Origin: Deltaproteobacteria bacterium
GTDB taxonomy: Bacteria > Desulfobacterota > Syntrophia > Syntrophales > UBA2210
DNA: 13,432 bases
NCBI GenBank assembly: GCA_016935935.1
Contig: JAFGPZ010000052.1
Coordinates: forward strand, 1 to 13,432
Direction of reading: 5' to 3'
Part shown: positions 1 through 6,495 of the stretch, piece by piece
How the letters are laid out: the number at the start of each line of letters is the position of its first letter
How positions within the stretch are numbered: position 1 is the first letter of the stretch
Notes under the pieces: model-generated
Databases searched by the model: none
What the model was told of the DNA's origin: nothing
Seen by the model: only the letters and a program-made list of their open reading frames with translations
Made by a program: the position numbers and the translations under genes

Positions 1-1
1 T

Positions 2-901
2 CCTCTCATCGAAAAACTTGCAAAGAGGGATAAAGTCCTCGTTGTCAATGGTCCCTGTCAGAGTTCTACCTGTGAAGTAGCCTTCCCGAAACTCGAAAGG
101 TTGAAAGTCGTCTGTATCGCATTCTGTTCTTCCAAACCGGGATTGTCGAAGCTTAGCAAGTGGGGTTTCAGAAATACACTGACCAGCGACAAGCAGCTTG
201 AGCCGGCCATTAAGAAGTGGAAGGAAAAATACAACATAAAGACAGCCGTCGTTCTTTATAATTCGGAAGATGCAGTATCTGCCAGTGAGGGTAAGGCTAT
301 AATGCCGGTTCTCTTTGAAAAACATGGAATAAAGCTCCTCAAGATGTTTTCATTCCAGACTCAGACCGTTGATTTTGCGCCATTTATAACAGAGATAAAG
401 GCTCTAAATCCCGATGGCATCGGACTGGGCAGTTGTTATGAGGCGGGAGCTAAGATAGCCATTGAAGCCAGGCGTCAGGGAATCAAGGCCCCATTCGTTG
501 GCGGCGCCTGCAACAGTACTCCCGGGTTGATCGAGGTTGGTGGCGAGGCGGTCGAGGGCTATTACGGTTCCACTGCGGCCTGGATTCAGGGAAACCCCGA
601 TCCTCGCGTGATAAAGTTTGTGGCGGAATTCAAGAAACGTTCGCCTGCCGGGAAAGACCCGACCTATGGTGGACTTCGTGCCTATGACAATATGTACATT
701 ATCAAGAAGGTCATTGAAGAACAGGGCGTGACTAACAAGCCGGAGGATCTTGAAAAGGATCGCGAAAAGATCCGCAAGGGTTGGGCGAGTCTGAAGGATT
801 ATCCGGGTATTTCCGGTGACACAACAATGGACGAAGAGGGTGACGGCACGGGAGGGGTTAAAACCCTCGCAGTCGAAGGCGGAAAGTTTGTTATAAAATA
901 A
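2..901 (+). CDS. ABC transporter substrate-binding protein, LivK-type (5' truncated)
   Basis: This is the C-terminal 299 residues of a type I periplasmic binding protein of the branched-chain amino acid (LivK / Peripla_BP_6) family; the frame stays open to the left edge of the window, so the signal peptide and roughly the first 100 residues lie outside. A TTG at 101 lies mid-domain and is not the start. Family features are the repeated Rossmann-like halves: a stretch like 'KTAVVLYNSEDA' (second-lobe strand and helix), 'NPDGIGLGSCYEAG', and the closing segment around 'VEGYYGSTAAW'. Such proteins bind the ligand outside the cytoplasmic membrane and deliver it to a LivHMGF-type permease, whose genes are not in this window. 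Paralogues bind aromatic acids, amides or urea, so amino acids need not be the ligand. The partial protein is unusually rich in cysteine at its N-terminal side. It sits upstream of CoA-transferase genes, which suggests uptake of a carboxylate, but a hairpin separates them. Family is sure, ligand unknown. Confidence 0.9.
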   Translation, partial: PLIEKLAKRDKVLVVNGPCQSSTCEVAFPKLERLKVVCIAFCSSKPGLSKLSKWGFRNTLTSDKQLEPAIKKWKEKYNIKTAVVLYNSEDAVSASEGKAIMPVLFEKHGIKLLKMFSFQTQTVDFAPFITEIKALNPDGIGLGSCYEAGAKIAIEARRQGIKAPFVGGACNSTPGLIEVGGEAVEGYYGSTAAWIQGNPDPRVIKFVAEFKKRSPAGKDPTYGGLRAYDNMYIIKKVIEEQGVTNKPEDLEKDREKIRKGWASLKDYPGISGDTTMDEEGDGTGGVKTLAVEGGKFVIK

Positions 902-941
902 GACCAATACTTATATCTGATGAACTGATAAATGTACAGTC

Positions 942-981
942 CGTTAGACTCCACGCCCTGTTTCGGGCGTGGAGTCTAACG
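942..981 (+). terminator. 17-bp perfect hairpin, probable transcription terminator
   Basis: Arms 942-958 and 965-981 are perfect reverse complements (17 bp) with a 6-nt loop (959-964), 40 nt after the stop of the binding-protein gene. There is no T-run after the stem, so it is not a textbook intrinsic terminator; it may still stop transcription, pair with Rho, or protect the 3' end of the mRNA. The heptamer AATGTAC lies on both sides of the hairpin (931-937 and 982-988). Confidence 0.65.
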
Positions 982-1280
982 AATGTACCTCAGCTATGAA
1001 TCCCACATTCCAGAAGAAGGCTTGCGTATTTTCTGGCGATTGGTTTTCTGGGATGCGTGATTTGTAGGTGCTGCAATTAAAAAATGTGATCGTAAAATGC
1101 GAATAGGAAGGATTATTGTGGTGATAAGAGCCACTGATATGGAGTCCGTAGCAGTCCGAAGAGAGGCAAATCCACGGTATCGGATGAAGGTATGAAGATA
1201 TCTGGGATTGCGGGTATACATTCGCGATGCGACATTATGTTCCTTTTGCGGGCGCATTAATAAACGGAGGATAAATGTAA
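982..1280. other. intergenic region upstream of the CoA-transferase genes
   Basis: About 300 bases lie between the hairpin and the gctA-like gene. They must hold the promoter of the two CoA-transferase genes if the hairpin terminates, but I find no convincing -35/-10 pair and no clear sigma-54 element. A minus-strand frame of 87 codons crosses this region; it is rich in Arg, Thr and Ser, lacks a ribosome binding site and resembles no family I know, so I do not call it a gene. The only clear signal is the GGAGG at 1266-1270 in front of gctA. Confidence 0.5.
1275..1280 (+). promoter_or_regulatory. ATG-TAA start-stop element before gctA
   Basis: ATG at 1275-1277 is followed directly by TAA at 1278-1280 and then by the gctA ATG at 1281, in the same frame. 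The GGAGG at 1266-1270 is 4 nt from the first ATG and 10 nt from the second, so both can compete for initiation. Such minimal start-stop units can lower or tune translation of the downstream gene. This is seen in sequence; any role is inference and it may be chance. Confidence 0.3.
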
Positions 1281-2234
1281 ATGGTGAAATCTTATTTGGA
1301 ATTGAGAGAAGTCATCGACAAGAAGAACAGAGGTCTGCGTGACAAGGTTATGTCCCTTGAAGATGCGATTGGATTAATCAGGGACGGCGACCATGTTGCT
1401 TCAGGCGGGTGTCACTATTCCGGTACCGCTATGGCCGCTGTTTGGGAGATGATAAGACAGAAGAAGAAGGACATAACTTACTCGCGAAGTATCTCATCCA
1501 CGGAAGGAGATCTTCTTCTGGTAGGTGGAGTTGTAAGACGTATTGTAACGAGCTGGTTCAGTCCCGGTGTTACCTGGGGAGTGTCCAGGGTAATGCGTCA
1601 TTACATGGAGAAAAAACTTGCGGAATTCGAGGAGTGGAGTCATATGAGCCTGGGTCTCAGGTATCGCGCAGGCGCGATGGGAGTTCCCTTCATCCCCGCA
1701 CGGTCCATGCTGGGATCGGATCTATTTCCCCGGTTAGCGGACATAAAAGAGATAGACTGTCCCTATACGGGAGAGAAACTGGCACTCATCCCTGCCCTCA
1801 ATCCGGACGTTGCCATACTGCACACGCAGCGTTGCGACGCCTACGGTAATGTGCAGAGCGATGGTTTCCCTTTTATGGACAGAGATATAGCCCTTGCTGC
1901 AGACAAGGTTATTGTTACGACTGAGCGGATTGTAAGTAATGATCAGATCCGGAGGGCGCCGGACCGCACTGGAATCGGTTTTTTCTGTGTGGACGCGGTA
2001 GTGGAGGTTCCCTACGGCAGCCTTCCTCACGAATGTTACGGGCAATATCAACCCGCATTCAAACACATGGATTACTATGTTAAACTGATGATGGGTAAGG
2101 GACCTGATGGGGTAAAGGAATACCTGGATGAGTATGTCTATTCTCCGGCCAGCTGGAACGAGTACATTGAGAAGATCGGATTTCAGAACATCCTGGAAGC
2201 GACAACCGAGGGAAGGGGGATTTACAATGACTAA
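1281..2234 (+). CDS. gctA: CoA-transferase class I, alpha subunit (glutaconate CoA-transferase GctA-like)
   Basis: A 317-residue alpha subunit of a class I (family I) CoA-transferase. With the next gene it should form a cytoplasmic heteromer that moves CoA from an acyl-CoA donor to a free carboxylic acid. From memory it lines up along its whole length with Acidaminococcus fermentans GctA (about 320 residues): the N-terminal 'KVMSLEDA' and 'SGG' loop (41-43), the central 'PFIPARSMLGSDL', 'NPDVAILHTQRCDAYGNV', and the diagnostic C-terminal 'VDAVVEVPYGSLPHECYG'. It carries about 20 extra residues before the first conserved helix. The ATG at 1281 follows GGAGG (1266-1270) by 10 nt; an in-frame ATG immediately followed by TAA lies six bases upstream (1275-1280). 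It overlaps the beta-subunit gene by 8 nt, implying coupled translation. IpdA, the steroid-ring hydrolase subunit, is in the same superfamily, but the intact catalytic Glu in the partner favours true CoA transfer. The acid substrate is unknown; glutaconate is only the nearest named example. Confidence 0.88.
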   Translation: MVKSYLELREVIDKKNRGLRDKVMSLEDAIGLIRDGDHVASGGCHYSGTAMAAVWEMIRQKKKDITYSRSISSTEGDLLLVGGVVRRIVTSWFSPGVTWGVSRVMRHYMEKKLAEFEEWSHMSLGLRYRAGAMGVPFIPARSMLGSDLFPRLADIKEIDCPYTGEKLALIPALNPDVAILHTQRCDAYGNVQSDGFPFMDRDIALAADKVIVTTERIVSNDQIRRAPDRTGIGFFCVDAVVEVPYGSLPHECYGQYQPAFKHMDYYVKLMMGKGPDGVKEYLDEYVYSPASWNEYIEKIGFQNILEATTEGRGIYND

Positions 2235-3009
2235 ATCAGATTACAACACAGCCGAACTGGTTGCCATTATGAGCTCCAGGTTCCTCGAAGACGGCAAAAT
2301 CGTCTTTGGAGGAGCCGGGATGCCACTTATATCCTGCATACTTGCGCAGAAATTACATGCACCCACGTTGACCATCCTCTTTGAGGGGGGTGTCATAGGG
2401 CCGCATGTACAGATAGGGAAACTACCTCCCAGTACAAATGAGCAGAGAGCTGCCAGAAGGGCCAATATGCTGCTCTCCATTACCGATATTTTGCTCCTCC
2501 AGCAGAGGGGTTATGTGGATTATGGTTTTCTCGGCGGAGCGCAGATTGATCAGTATGGAAACCTGAACAGTTCATTTATTGGTGATGCCGATAATCCCAA
2601 AGTAAGACTTCCGGGGACGGGTGGAGCCAATGATATTGCCAGTCTTGCTTCCAGGATACTCGTGGCAATGCATCACGAAAAGAAACGCTTCGTAGAGAAG
2701 GTGGACTTCATTACTACCCCCGGATATCTGCAGGGTGGAACGAGTCGCAGGGATGCCGGGCTTCTTGCAGGAGGCATTTACAAGGTCATAACCCATCTGG
2801 GTATTTTTGGATTCGAAAAGGAATCCAAGAGAATGTGTCTGGATACCCTCCACCCAGGTGCCACCATAGAAGAGGTCAAGGAACGGACGGGATTTGAAAT
2901 GGTTATTCCCAAGAAGATCGAATACACCAAGCCCCCCACCGAGATAGAATTGAAGACGCTGAGGGAATTGGATCCCGATAAACGTTATACCACGCCTAAA
3001 GCGGAATAG
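2227..3009 (+). CDS. gctB: CoA-transferase class I, beta subunit (glutaconate CoA-transferase GctB-like)
   Basis: A 260-residue beta subunit, close to the 266 residues of Acidaminococcus GctB and collinear with it. The catalytic glutamate that forms the enzyme-CoA thioester (Glu54 of GctB beta) is matched by Glu53 in 'LFEGG'. The GctB signature 'GGAQIDQYGNLNSS' is at 103-116, followed by 'GTGGANDIASLA' and 'HEKKRFVEKVDFITTPGY', all typical of the subfamily. The frame can be read further upstream (to 2128), but the ATG at 2227 is the right start: it gives the family N-terminus, overlaps the alpha gene by 8 nt and is preceded by a purine-rich GGGAAGGGGG stretch just upstream. The retained Glu argues against the IpdAB-type C-C hydrolase branch. 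With gctA it forms a two-gene unit closed by the hairpin at 3038-3077. A GctAB-like enzyme could activate a dicarboxylic or aromatic acid at the expense of acetyl-CoA or another acyl-CoA without spending ATP; the actual substrate cannot be told. Confidence 0.9.
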   Translation: MTKSDYNTAELVAIMSSRFLEDGKIVFGGAGMPLISCILAQKLHAPTLTILFEGGVIGPHVQIGKLPPSTNEQRAARRANMLLSITDILLLQQRGYVDYGFLGGAQIDQYGNLNSSFIGDADNPKVRLPGTGGANDIASLASRILVAMHHEKKRFVEKVDFITTPGYLQGGTSRRDAGLLAGGIYKVITHLGIFGFEKESKRMCLDTLHPGATIEEVKERTGFEMVIPKKIEYTKPPTEIELKTLRELDPDKRYTTPKAE

Positions 3010-3037
3010 ACAAAAACAGGCTGTTTGAAGTAATACG

Positions 3038-3077
3038 AAATGAGACCTTTGGGGGGAGTCTTTCAAAGGTCTCATTT
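3038..3077 (+). terminator. 14-bp hairpin after the CoA-transferase genes
   Basis: Arms 3038-3051 and 3064-3077 are perfect reverse complements (14 bp) around a 12-nt loop, 28 nt after the gctB stop. The ascending arm begins with AAA and the descending arm ends with TTT, so the base of the stem is A:U-rich, but the run of T is short. Probably the transcription end of gctAB; bidirectional use is not needed as all genes run the same way. Confidence 0.65.
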
Positions 3078-3125
3078 GCCTTAAGGCCTGAAGGGCTAAA
3101 AATTATTTTGGAAGGAACACAACAC

Positions 3126-5291
3126 ATGGATAATAAAAGAAGAAAGAATCTGGAATATCTTTTCAAACCACGGTCGATCGCGATATTAGGAGCTTCGGCA
3201 GACCTGAATAAACTGAGTGGCAGGCCTTTGGCGTATATGAAGCGATTCGGTTATCCGGGGAATATCTATCCCATCAATCCGAAGTACGATGAGATTGCCG
3301 GCATAAAGTGTTACCCAAGTCTGAATGACGTGCCTGGTGATATCGATATGCTCATGGTCATAGTTCCTGCCAAACACGTGCTTAAGAACCTGGAAATGGG
3401 ACATGTGAAAGGTGTTAAGGTTGCAGTTGTGATAACTGGAGGGTTTTCAGAGGTTGGCGGCGAGGGGGAGAAGGCACAGCAGGGACTCACGGATTTTGCA
3501 AAGAAAACGGGAATGCTTATATACGGTCCCAACACGAATGGATTTATAAGTATCGTAAACAGGACTGTAGCCACATTTTCGCAGTCAGTCGAGGTCATTA
3601 AGGAAATGGTTCCGGGTAACACAGGACTGATTACACAGAGCGGCGCCTTCGGAGCTACCATATTCGATCGTGCAATGAAGATGGGGCTCGGCATGAGTCA
3701 CTGGGCTGCCACGGGGAATGAGGCTGACCTGGAGTTTTGTGACTTTGTTGAATACATGGTCGATGACCCTCAGACGAAGGTAATCGCAGGATTCCTTGCA
3801 GGAGTAGAGGACGGTCAAAAATTAGTGCGTGCATTGCACCGAGCCGCCGAGAAGGGTAAACCCGTCATCATTCTGAAAGTTGGGGGGACGGAAGCCTCCC
3901 AGCGAGCCGCCCAGTCCCATACGGGGGCAATGGTTGGTTCGGCAGAATCCTATGATGCGATCTTTAAACAGAAGGGAGTCATCGTTGCCCGGGATGTACC
4001 CGATCTGATCGATTACTCGATGGCCCTTGCATCACTGACATCCTTTCCCAAAGGGAAAAGGGTAGGCATCATGACCGAGTCCGGTGGCGGGGGTATACTG
4101 TTGACAGAGCGCTGTGCAGAATTCGACATGACTGTTCCTGAAGTAACGCGAGCAACGGAAAACAAGCTGAAAGAGGTCGTACCTGCGTTTGGTTCCATCA
4201 AAAATCCCGTAGATCTTACCGGTCAGACTCTCAGCGTGCCGGGGTTAATCAAGGACGCCACGGAAGTAATGATGGAAGTGGATGATTTTGATATAGTTGT
4301 ACCCTTCCTTCTTATGTCCAAGGCAACCGCCGAAATCAGGGCCACGGGTCTTACTGATATAATGCGCAAATACAAGGGGGACAAAACCATGATGGTGTGC
4401 TGGCCCGAAGGACCAAAAGAGTGGGTCAAGCACCTTGTTGATAACGGTATCCCAGTTTCCGAGACGGCCAGTGCTTGTGCCGAACTAATGAATTCAATTA
4501 TCTGTTATAAAGAATTCAAGGAAAAGTATAAAAACCCTGAAACCATAGATGAATCAGTAGTGGACATGCCCCAAGACCGCAGGGAAAAGGCGATGAATAT
4601 CATTCATTCTGCTAAGGTAAGAGGTGCCTCGTCGCTTAATGAGTATGATGCAAAGGGCGTACTGAGGGCATATGGCATTTCCACTGTGGATGAAGCCCTT
4701 GCAACCTCTCCCGATGAGGCGATTAAAATCGCGGGGAATATAGGGTATCCCGTTGCGGCAAAACTGGTTTCTTCTGATATACTCCACAAAACAGAGGCCG
4801 ATGTCATCAGGTTAAATGTTGAATCAGAAGAGCAACTGAGATCAGCTTATGAGCAAATTATCGTCAACGGTAAAAAGTACAAGGCAGATGCCAGGGTCCA
4901 GGGAGTGCTGGTTCAGGAAATGGTTTCTGTAAAGGGTATTGAAACAATTATCGGCGTATCCCGGAAAGAGCCCTTCGGACCGACCATGATGTTCGGTCTT
5001 GGAGGAATCCTTGTGGAAGTAATGAAGGATGTCTCCATAAAGGTCCTGCCCGTCAGCACTGTCGACGTGGAAAACATGGTTTCAGAAATCCGCGGCGCCA
5101 GAATCCTTCAGGGCGTGAGAGGAAGCAAACCTTCCGATACAGGGGCAATTACCAATACCCTGCTGAAGGTTGCCTGTATGGCCAGTGAATTGAAGGATAC
5201 AGTTGCAGAGCTTGACATCAACCCACTCATTGCTTTCGAAGAGGGCAAAGGCGTCAAGGCCGTCGATGCCCTCATATTGCTTCGTGTTTAA
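3126..5291 (+). CDS. ADP-forming acyl-CoA synthetase (acetate--CoA ligase family), fused alpha-beta
   Basis: A 721-residue single-chain NDP-forming acyl-CoA synthetase. The reversible reaction is acid + ATP + CoA = acyl-CoA + ADP + Pi; in anaerobes it often runs towards ATP formation from an acyl-CoA. Order of domains: CoA-binding Rossmann fold ('LFKPRSIAILGAS', about 12-105), two succinyl-CoA-ligase-like flavodoxin domains (about 140-460) and an ATP-grasp_5 domain (about 495-721). The alpha-side phosphohistidine is His265 in 'SHTGA'. A second His, His554 in the 'DILHKTEAD' motif of the ATP-grasp part, matches the position where a second phosphohistidine was described in archaeal ACD. 'GPTMMFGLGGILVEVMKDVS' and 'ELDINPLI' are also typical. 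Start: the frame opens at TTG 3108, but ATG 3126 is preferred because GGAAGGA (3110-3116) lies 9 nt before it and the protein then begins right before the CoA-binding domain. It leads a group with the zinc-ribbon and amidohydrolase genes. The substrate acid is not predictable from sequence. Confidence 0.92.
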   Translation: MDNKRRKNLEYLFKPRSIAILGASADLNKLSGRPLAYMKRFGYPGNIYPINPKYDEIAGIKCYPSLNDVPGDIDMLMVIVPAKHVLKNLEMGHVKGVKVAVVITGGFSEVGGEGEKAQQGLTDFAKKTGMLIYGPNTNGFISIVNRTVATFSQSVEVIKEMVPGNTGLITQSGAFGATIFDRAMKMGLGMSHWAATGNEADLEFCDFVEYMVDDPQTKVIAGFLAGVEDGQKLVRALHRAAEKGKPVIILKVGGTEASQRAAQSHTGAMVGSAESYDAIFKQKGVIVARDVPDLIDYSMALASLTSFPKGKRVGIMTESGGGGILLTERCAEFDMTVPEVTRATENKLKEVVPAFGSIKNPVDLTGQTLSVPGLIKDATEVMMEVDDFDIVVPFLLMSKATAEIRATGLTDIMRKYKGDKTMMVCWPEGPKEWVKHLVDNGIPVSETASACAELMNSIICYKEFKEKYKNPETIDESVVDMPQDRREKAMNIIHSAKVRGASSLNEYDAKGVLRAYGISTVDEALATSPDEAIKIAGNIGYPVAAKLVSSDILHKTEADVIRLNVESEEQLRSAYEQIIVNGKKYKADARVQGVLVQEMVSVKGIETIIGVSRKEPFGPTMMFGLGGILVEVMKDVSIKVLPVSTVDVENMVSEIRGARILQGVRGSKPSDTGAITNTLLKVACMASELKDTVAELDINPLIAFEEGKGVKAVDALILLRV

Positions 5292-5350
5292 ACATTGGGC
5301 AAGGACACATAAGGTCCGAAATTTTCGAAAGTAAAAAAGAGGATATTGAT

Positions 5351-5563
5351 ATGAGCGATTCTAAAGAAACCGGAACTTCTGGTAGAGAAAAGAAAAAATC
5401 AGATCCTTCTTATATCCGCGGTTATTGCCGTGTATGTAACCGACACTATTTCTACAGACATGGCATTGACACGGAGCATATCCAGTTTCACCAGTATCAT
5501 AGCGGTGTCTGCCAGAAGTGTCGTAAAAAGTGCGCTCGCATCGATTCAACAGCAAGGAGCTAG
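5351..5563 (+). CDS. small zinc-ribbon-like protein (70 aa), function unknown
   Basis: A 70-residue basic protein with two CxxC knuckles, Cys26-x2-Cys29 and Cys54-x2-Cys57, plus Cys61 and several His (32, 37, 43, 47, 50) between them. The spacing fits a zinc-ribbon or rubredoxin-like metal site. Residues 1-20 are polar and Lys/Ser/Glu-rich, so probably disordered. No signal peptide or membrane segment. It is a real gene rather than a chance frame: AGAGGA (5338-5343) is 7 nt before the ATG, and its stop is only 2 nt before the ATG of the amidohydrolase gene, whose own AAGGAG lies inside this gene. Tight packing suggests a stoichiometric partner of the amidohydrolase or of the acyl-CoA synthetase upstream (60-nt gap), for example a metal chaperone or small accessory subunit, but that is inference. 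I do not recognise the family. Confidence 0.78.
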   Translation: MSDSKETGTSGREKKKSDPSYIRGYCRVCNRHYFYRHGIDTEHIQFHQYHSGVCQKCRKKCARIDSTARS

Positions 5564-5565
5564 TT

Positions 5566-6387
5566 ATGATTATAGATTTTCACGTGCACACCGCCTTTTA
5601 TGAGACTGTGACGGAGTGCTACGGCAGTTATATTCGCAGTTCATGGCAGGATTGTGAGACGGCGATAGAGGCATATTCATCGCCAGAGGGGTTCCTCGGG
5701 CTGATGGATGAAGGGGGGATAGATTACGTCGTAATACTGGCGGAATTGGCGCCCATTACTACGGGCATATCAAATAACGAGTATGTGGCCGAGTTTTGTT
5801 CCAAAAGTTCCAGGCTAATACCCTTTGCAAGCGTCAATCCCCTAACCACACCTCGACCTGCCCAGGAACTGGAAAGGCTTGTAGCAGAATATGGCTTCCG
5901 TGGATTAAAACTCTACCCTACCTACCAGTATTATTATCCAAACGATCCTATGATCTACCCAATCTATGCGAAGGCTCAGGAACTGGGAATACCGGTATCT
6001 ATGCATCTTGGATCATCGATTTTTGTCGGTTCCAGAATTAAGTACGGAGATCCTATCTATGTTGATGATGTAGCTGTGGATTTTCCAGATCTGACTTTGG
6101 TTCAGTGCCACAGTGGTCGCCCCTTCTGGTATGATCGGGCGTTCGGGTTGGCAAGACTCCACAAGAATGTCTATATGGAGATATCGGGACTTCCCCCGAA
6201 ACGGCTGTTGAACTATTTCCCCGAGATGGATCGGCTGGCAGACAAGGTGATATACGGATCAGACTGGCCGGGAGTACCGACGATCAAGGAAAATATCAAG
6301 GTTATAGAAGGGCTGGAACTGAAGGATGAAACGAAGCGAAAGATCCTGGGGGAAAACGCGGCGCGCATATTGGGCATAGATTCATAG
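5566..6387 (+). CDS. Amidohydrolase_2 family metalloenzyme (ACMSD / gamma-resorcylate decarboxylase-like)
   Basis: A 273-residue TIM-barrel protein of the Amidohydrolase_2 (PF04909) family, shorter than ACMSD or resorcylate decarboxylase (about 330). Metal and catalytic residues are visible: the N-terminal HxH (His6, His8 in 'IDFHVH'), His147 in 'MHLGSS', His182 in 'QCHSGRPFWY' and Asp233 in 'YGSDWPG'. This is the usual set for one Zn or Mn ion. Family members remove CO2 from aromatic or vinylogous acids or hydrolyse lactones and amides; which applies here is open. The frame could be read from 5530, but ATG 5566, preceded by AAGGAG (5554-5559), puts the HxH at the family position and is chosen. 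It follows the zinc-ribbon gene by 2 nt, so the two are almost certainly co-translated. A glutamine-synthetase-like gene follows after 108 nt; the same two domains are fused in FluG and NodGS proteins of eukaryotes. Cytoplasmic, with no signal peptide. Confidence 0.85.
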   Translation: MIIDFHVHTAFYETVTECYGSYIRSSWQDCETAIEAYSSPEGFLGLMDEGGIDYVVILAELAPITTGISNNEYVAEFCSKSSRLIPFASVNPLTTPRPAQELERLVAEYGFRGLKLYPTYQYYYPNDPMIYPIYAKAQELGIPVSMHLGSSIFVGSRIKYGDPIYVDDVAVDFPDLTLVQCHSGRPFWYDRAFGLARLHKNVYMEISGLPPKRLLNYFPEMDRLADKVIYGSDWPGVPTIKENIKVIEGLELKDETKRKILGENAARILGIDS

Positions 6388-6425
6388 TGATTCCAATTAC
6401 ACTCCTGTTACAACAGTGAAACCAA

Positions 6426-6451
6426 AGGATGAAGATTGTATGAATCATCCT
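6426..6451 (+). other. small inverted repeat between amidohydrolase and GS-like genes
   Basis: The arms AGGATGA and TCATCCT are complementary (7 bp) with a 12-nt spacer, about 40-65 nt upstream of the GS-like start. It could be a weak hairpin in the leader or an operator. There is no T-run. Its position between two genes of one strand would allow attenuation or differential expression, but the stem is weak and may be chance. Confidence 0.3.
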
Positions 6452-6495
6452 AATGGTATAGGAACATAAAACGATTATATTTTAAGGAGATCTTA

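Noticed and set aside
101..901. TTG at 101 as the start of the binding-protein gene
   Set aside because: The same frame is open to the left edge and encodes family-like sequence before 101, so the gene is truncated by the window.
404..907. Long minus-strand frames opposite the binding protein and opposite most other genes
   Set aside because: They are antisense shadows of well-supported + strand genes and have unnatural composition.
994..1257. Minus-strand frame of 87 codons before the CoA-transferase genes
   Set aside because: No ribosome binding site, biased composition and no family resemblance.
2128..2226. Upstream extension of the beta-subunit gene from 2128
   Set aside because: It overlaps about 100 nt of the alpha gene and has no counterpart in GctB; ATG 2227 gives the family N-terminus.
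1281..3009. Reading the CoA-transferase pair as IpdAB steroid-ring hydrolase
   Set aside because: The beta subunit keeps the CoA-transferase catalytic Glu and the whole-length match is to GctAB; no other steroid genes are present.
3108..3125. TTG at 3108 as start of the acyl-CoA synthetase
   Set aside because: The Shine-Dalgarno GGAAGGA at 3110-3116 lies after it and fits ATG 3126.
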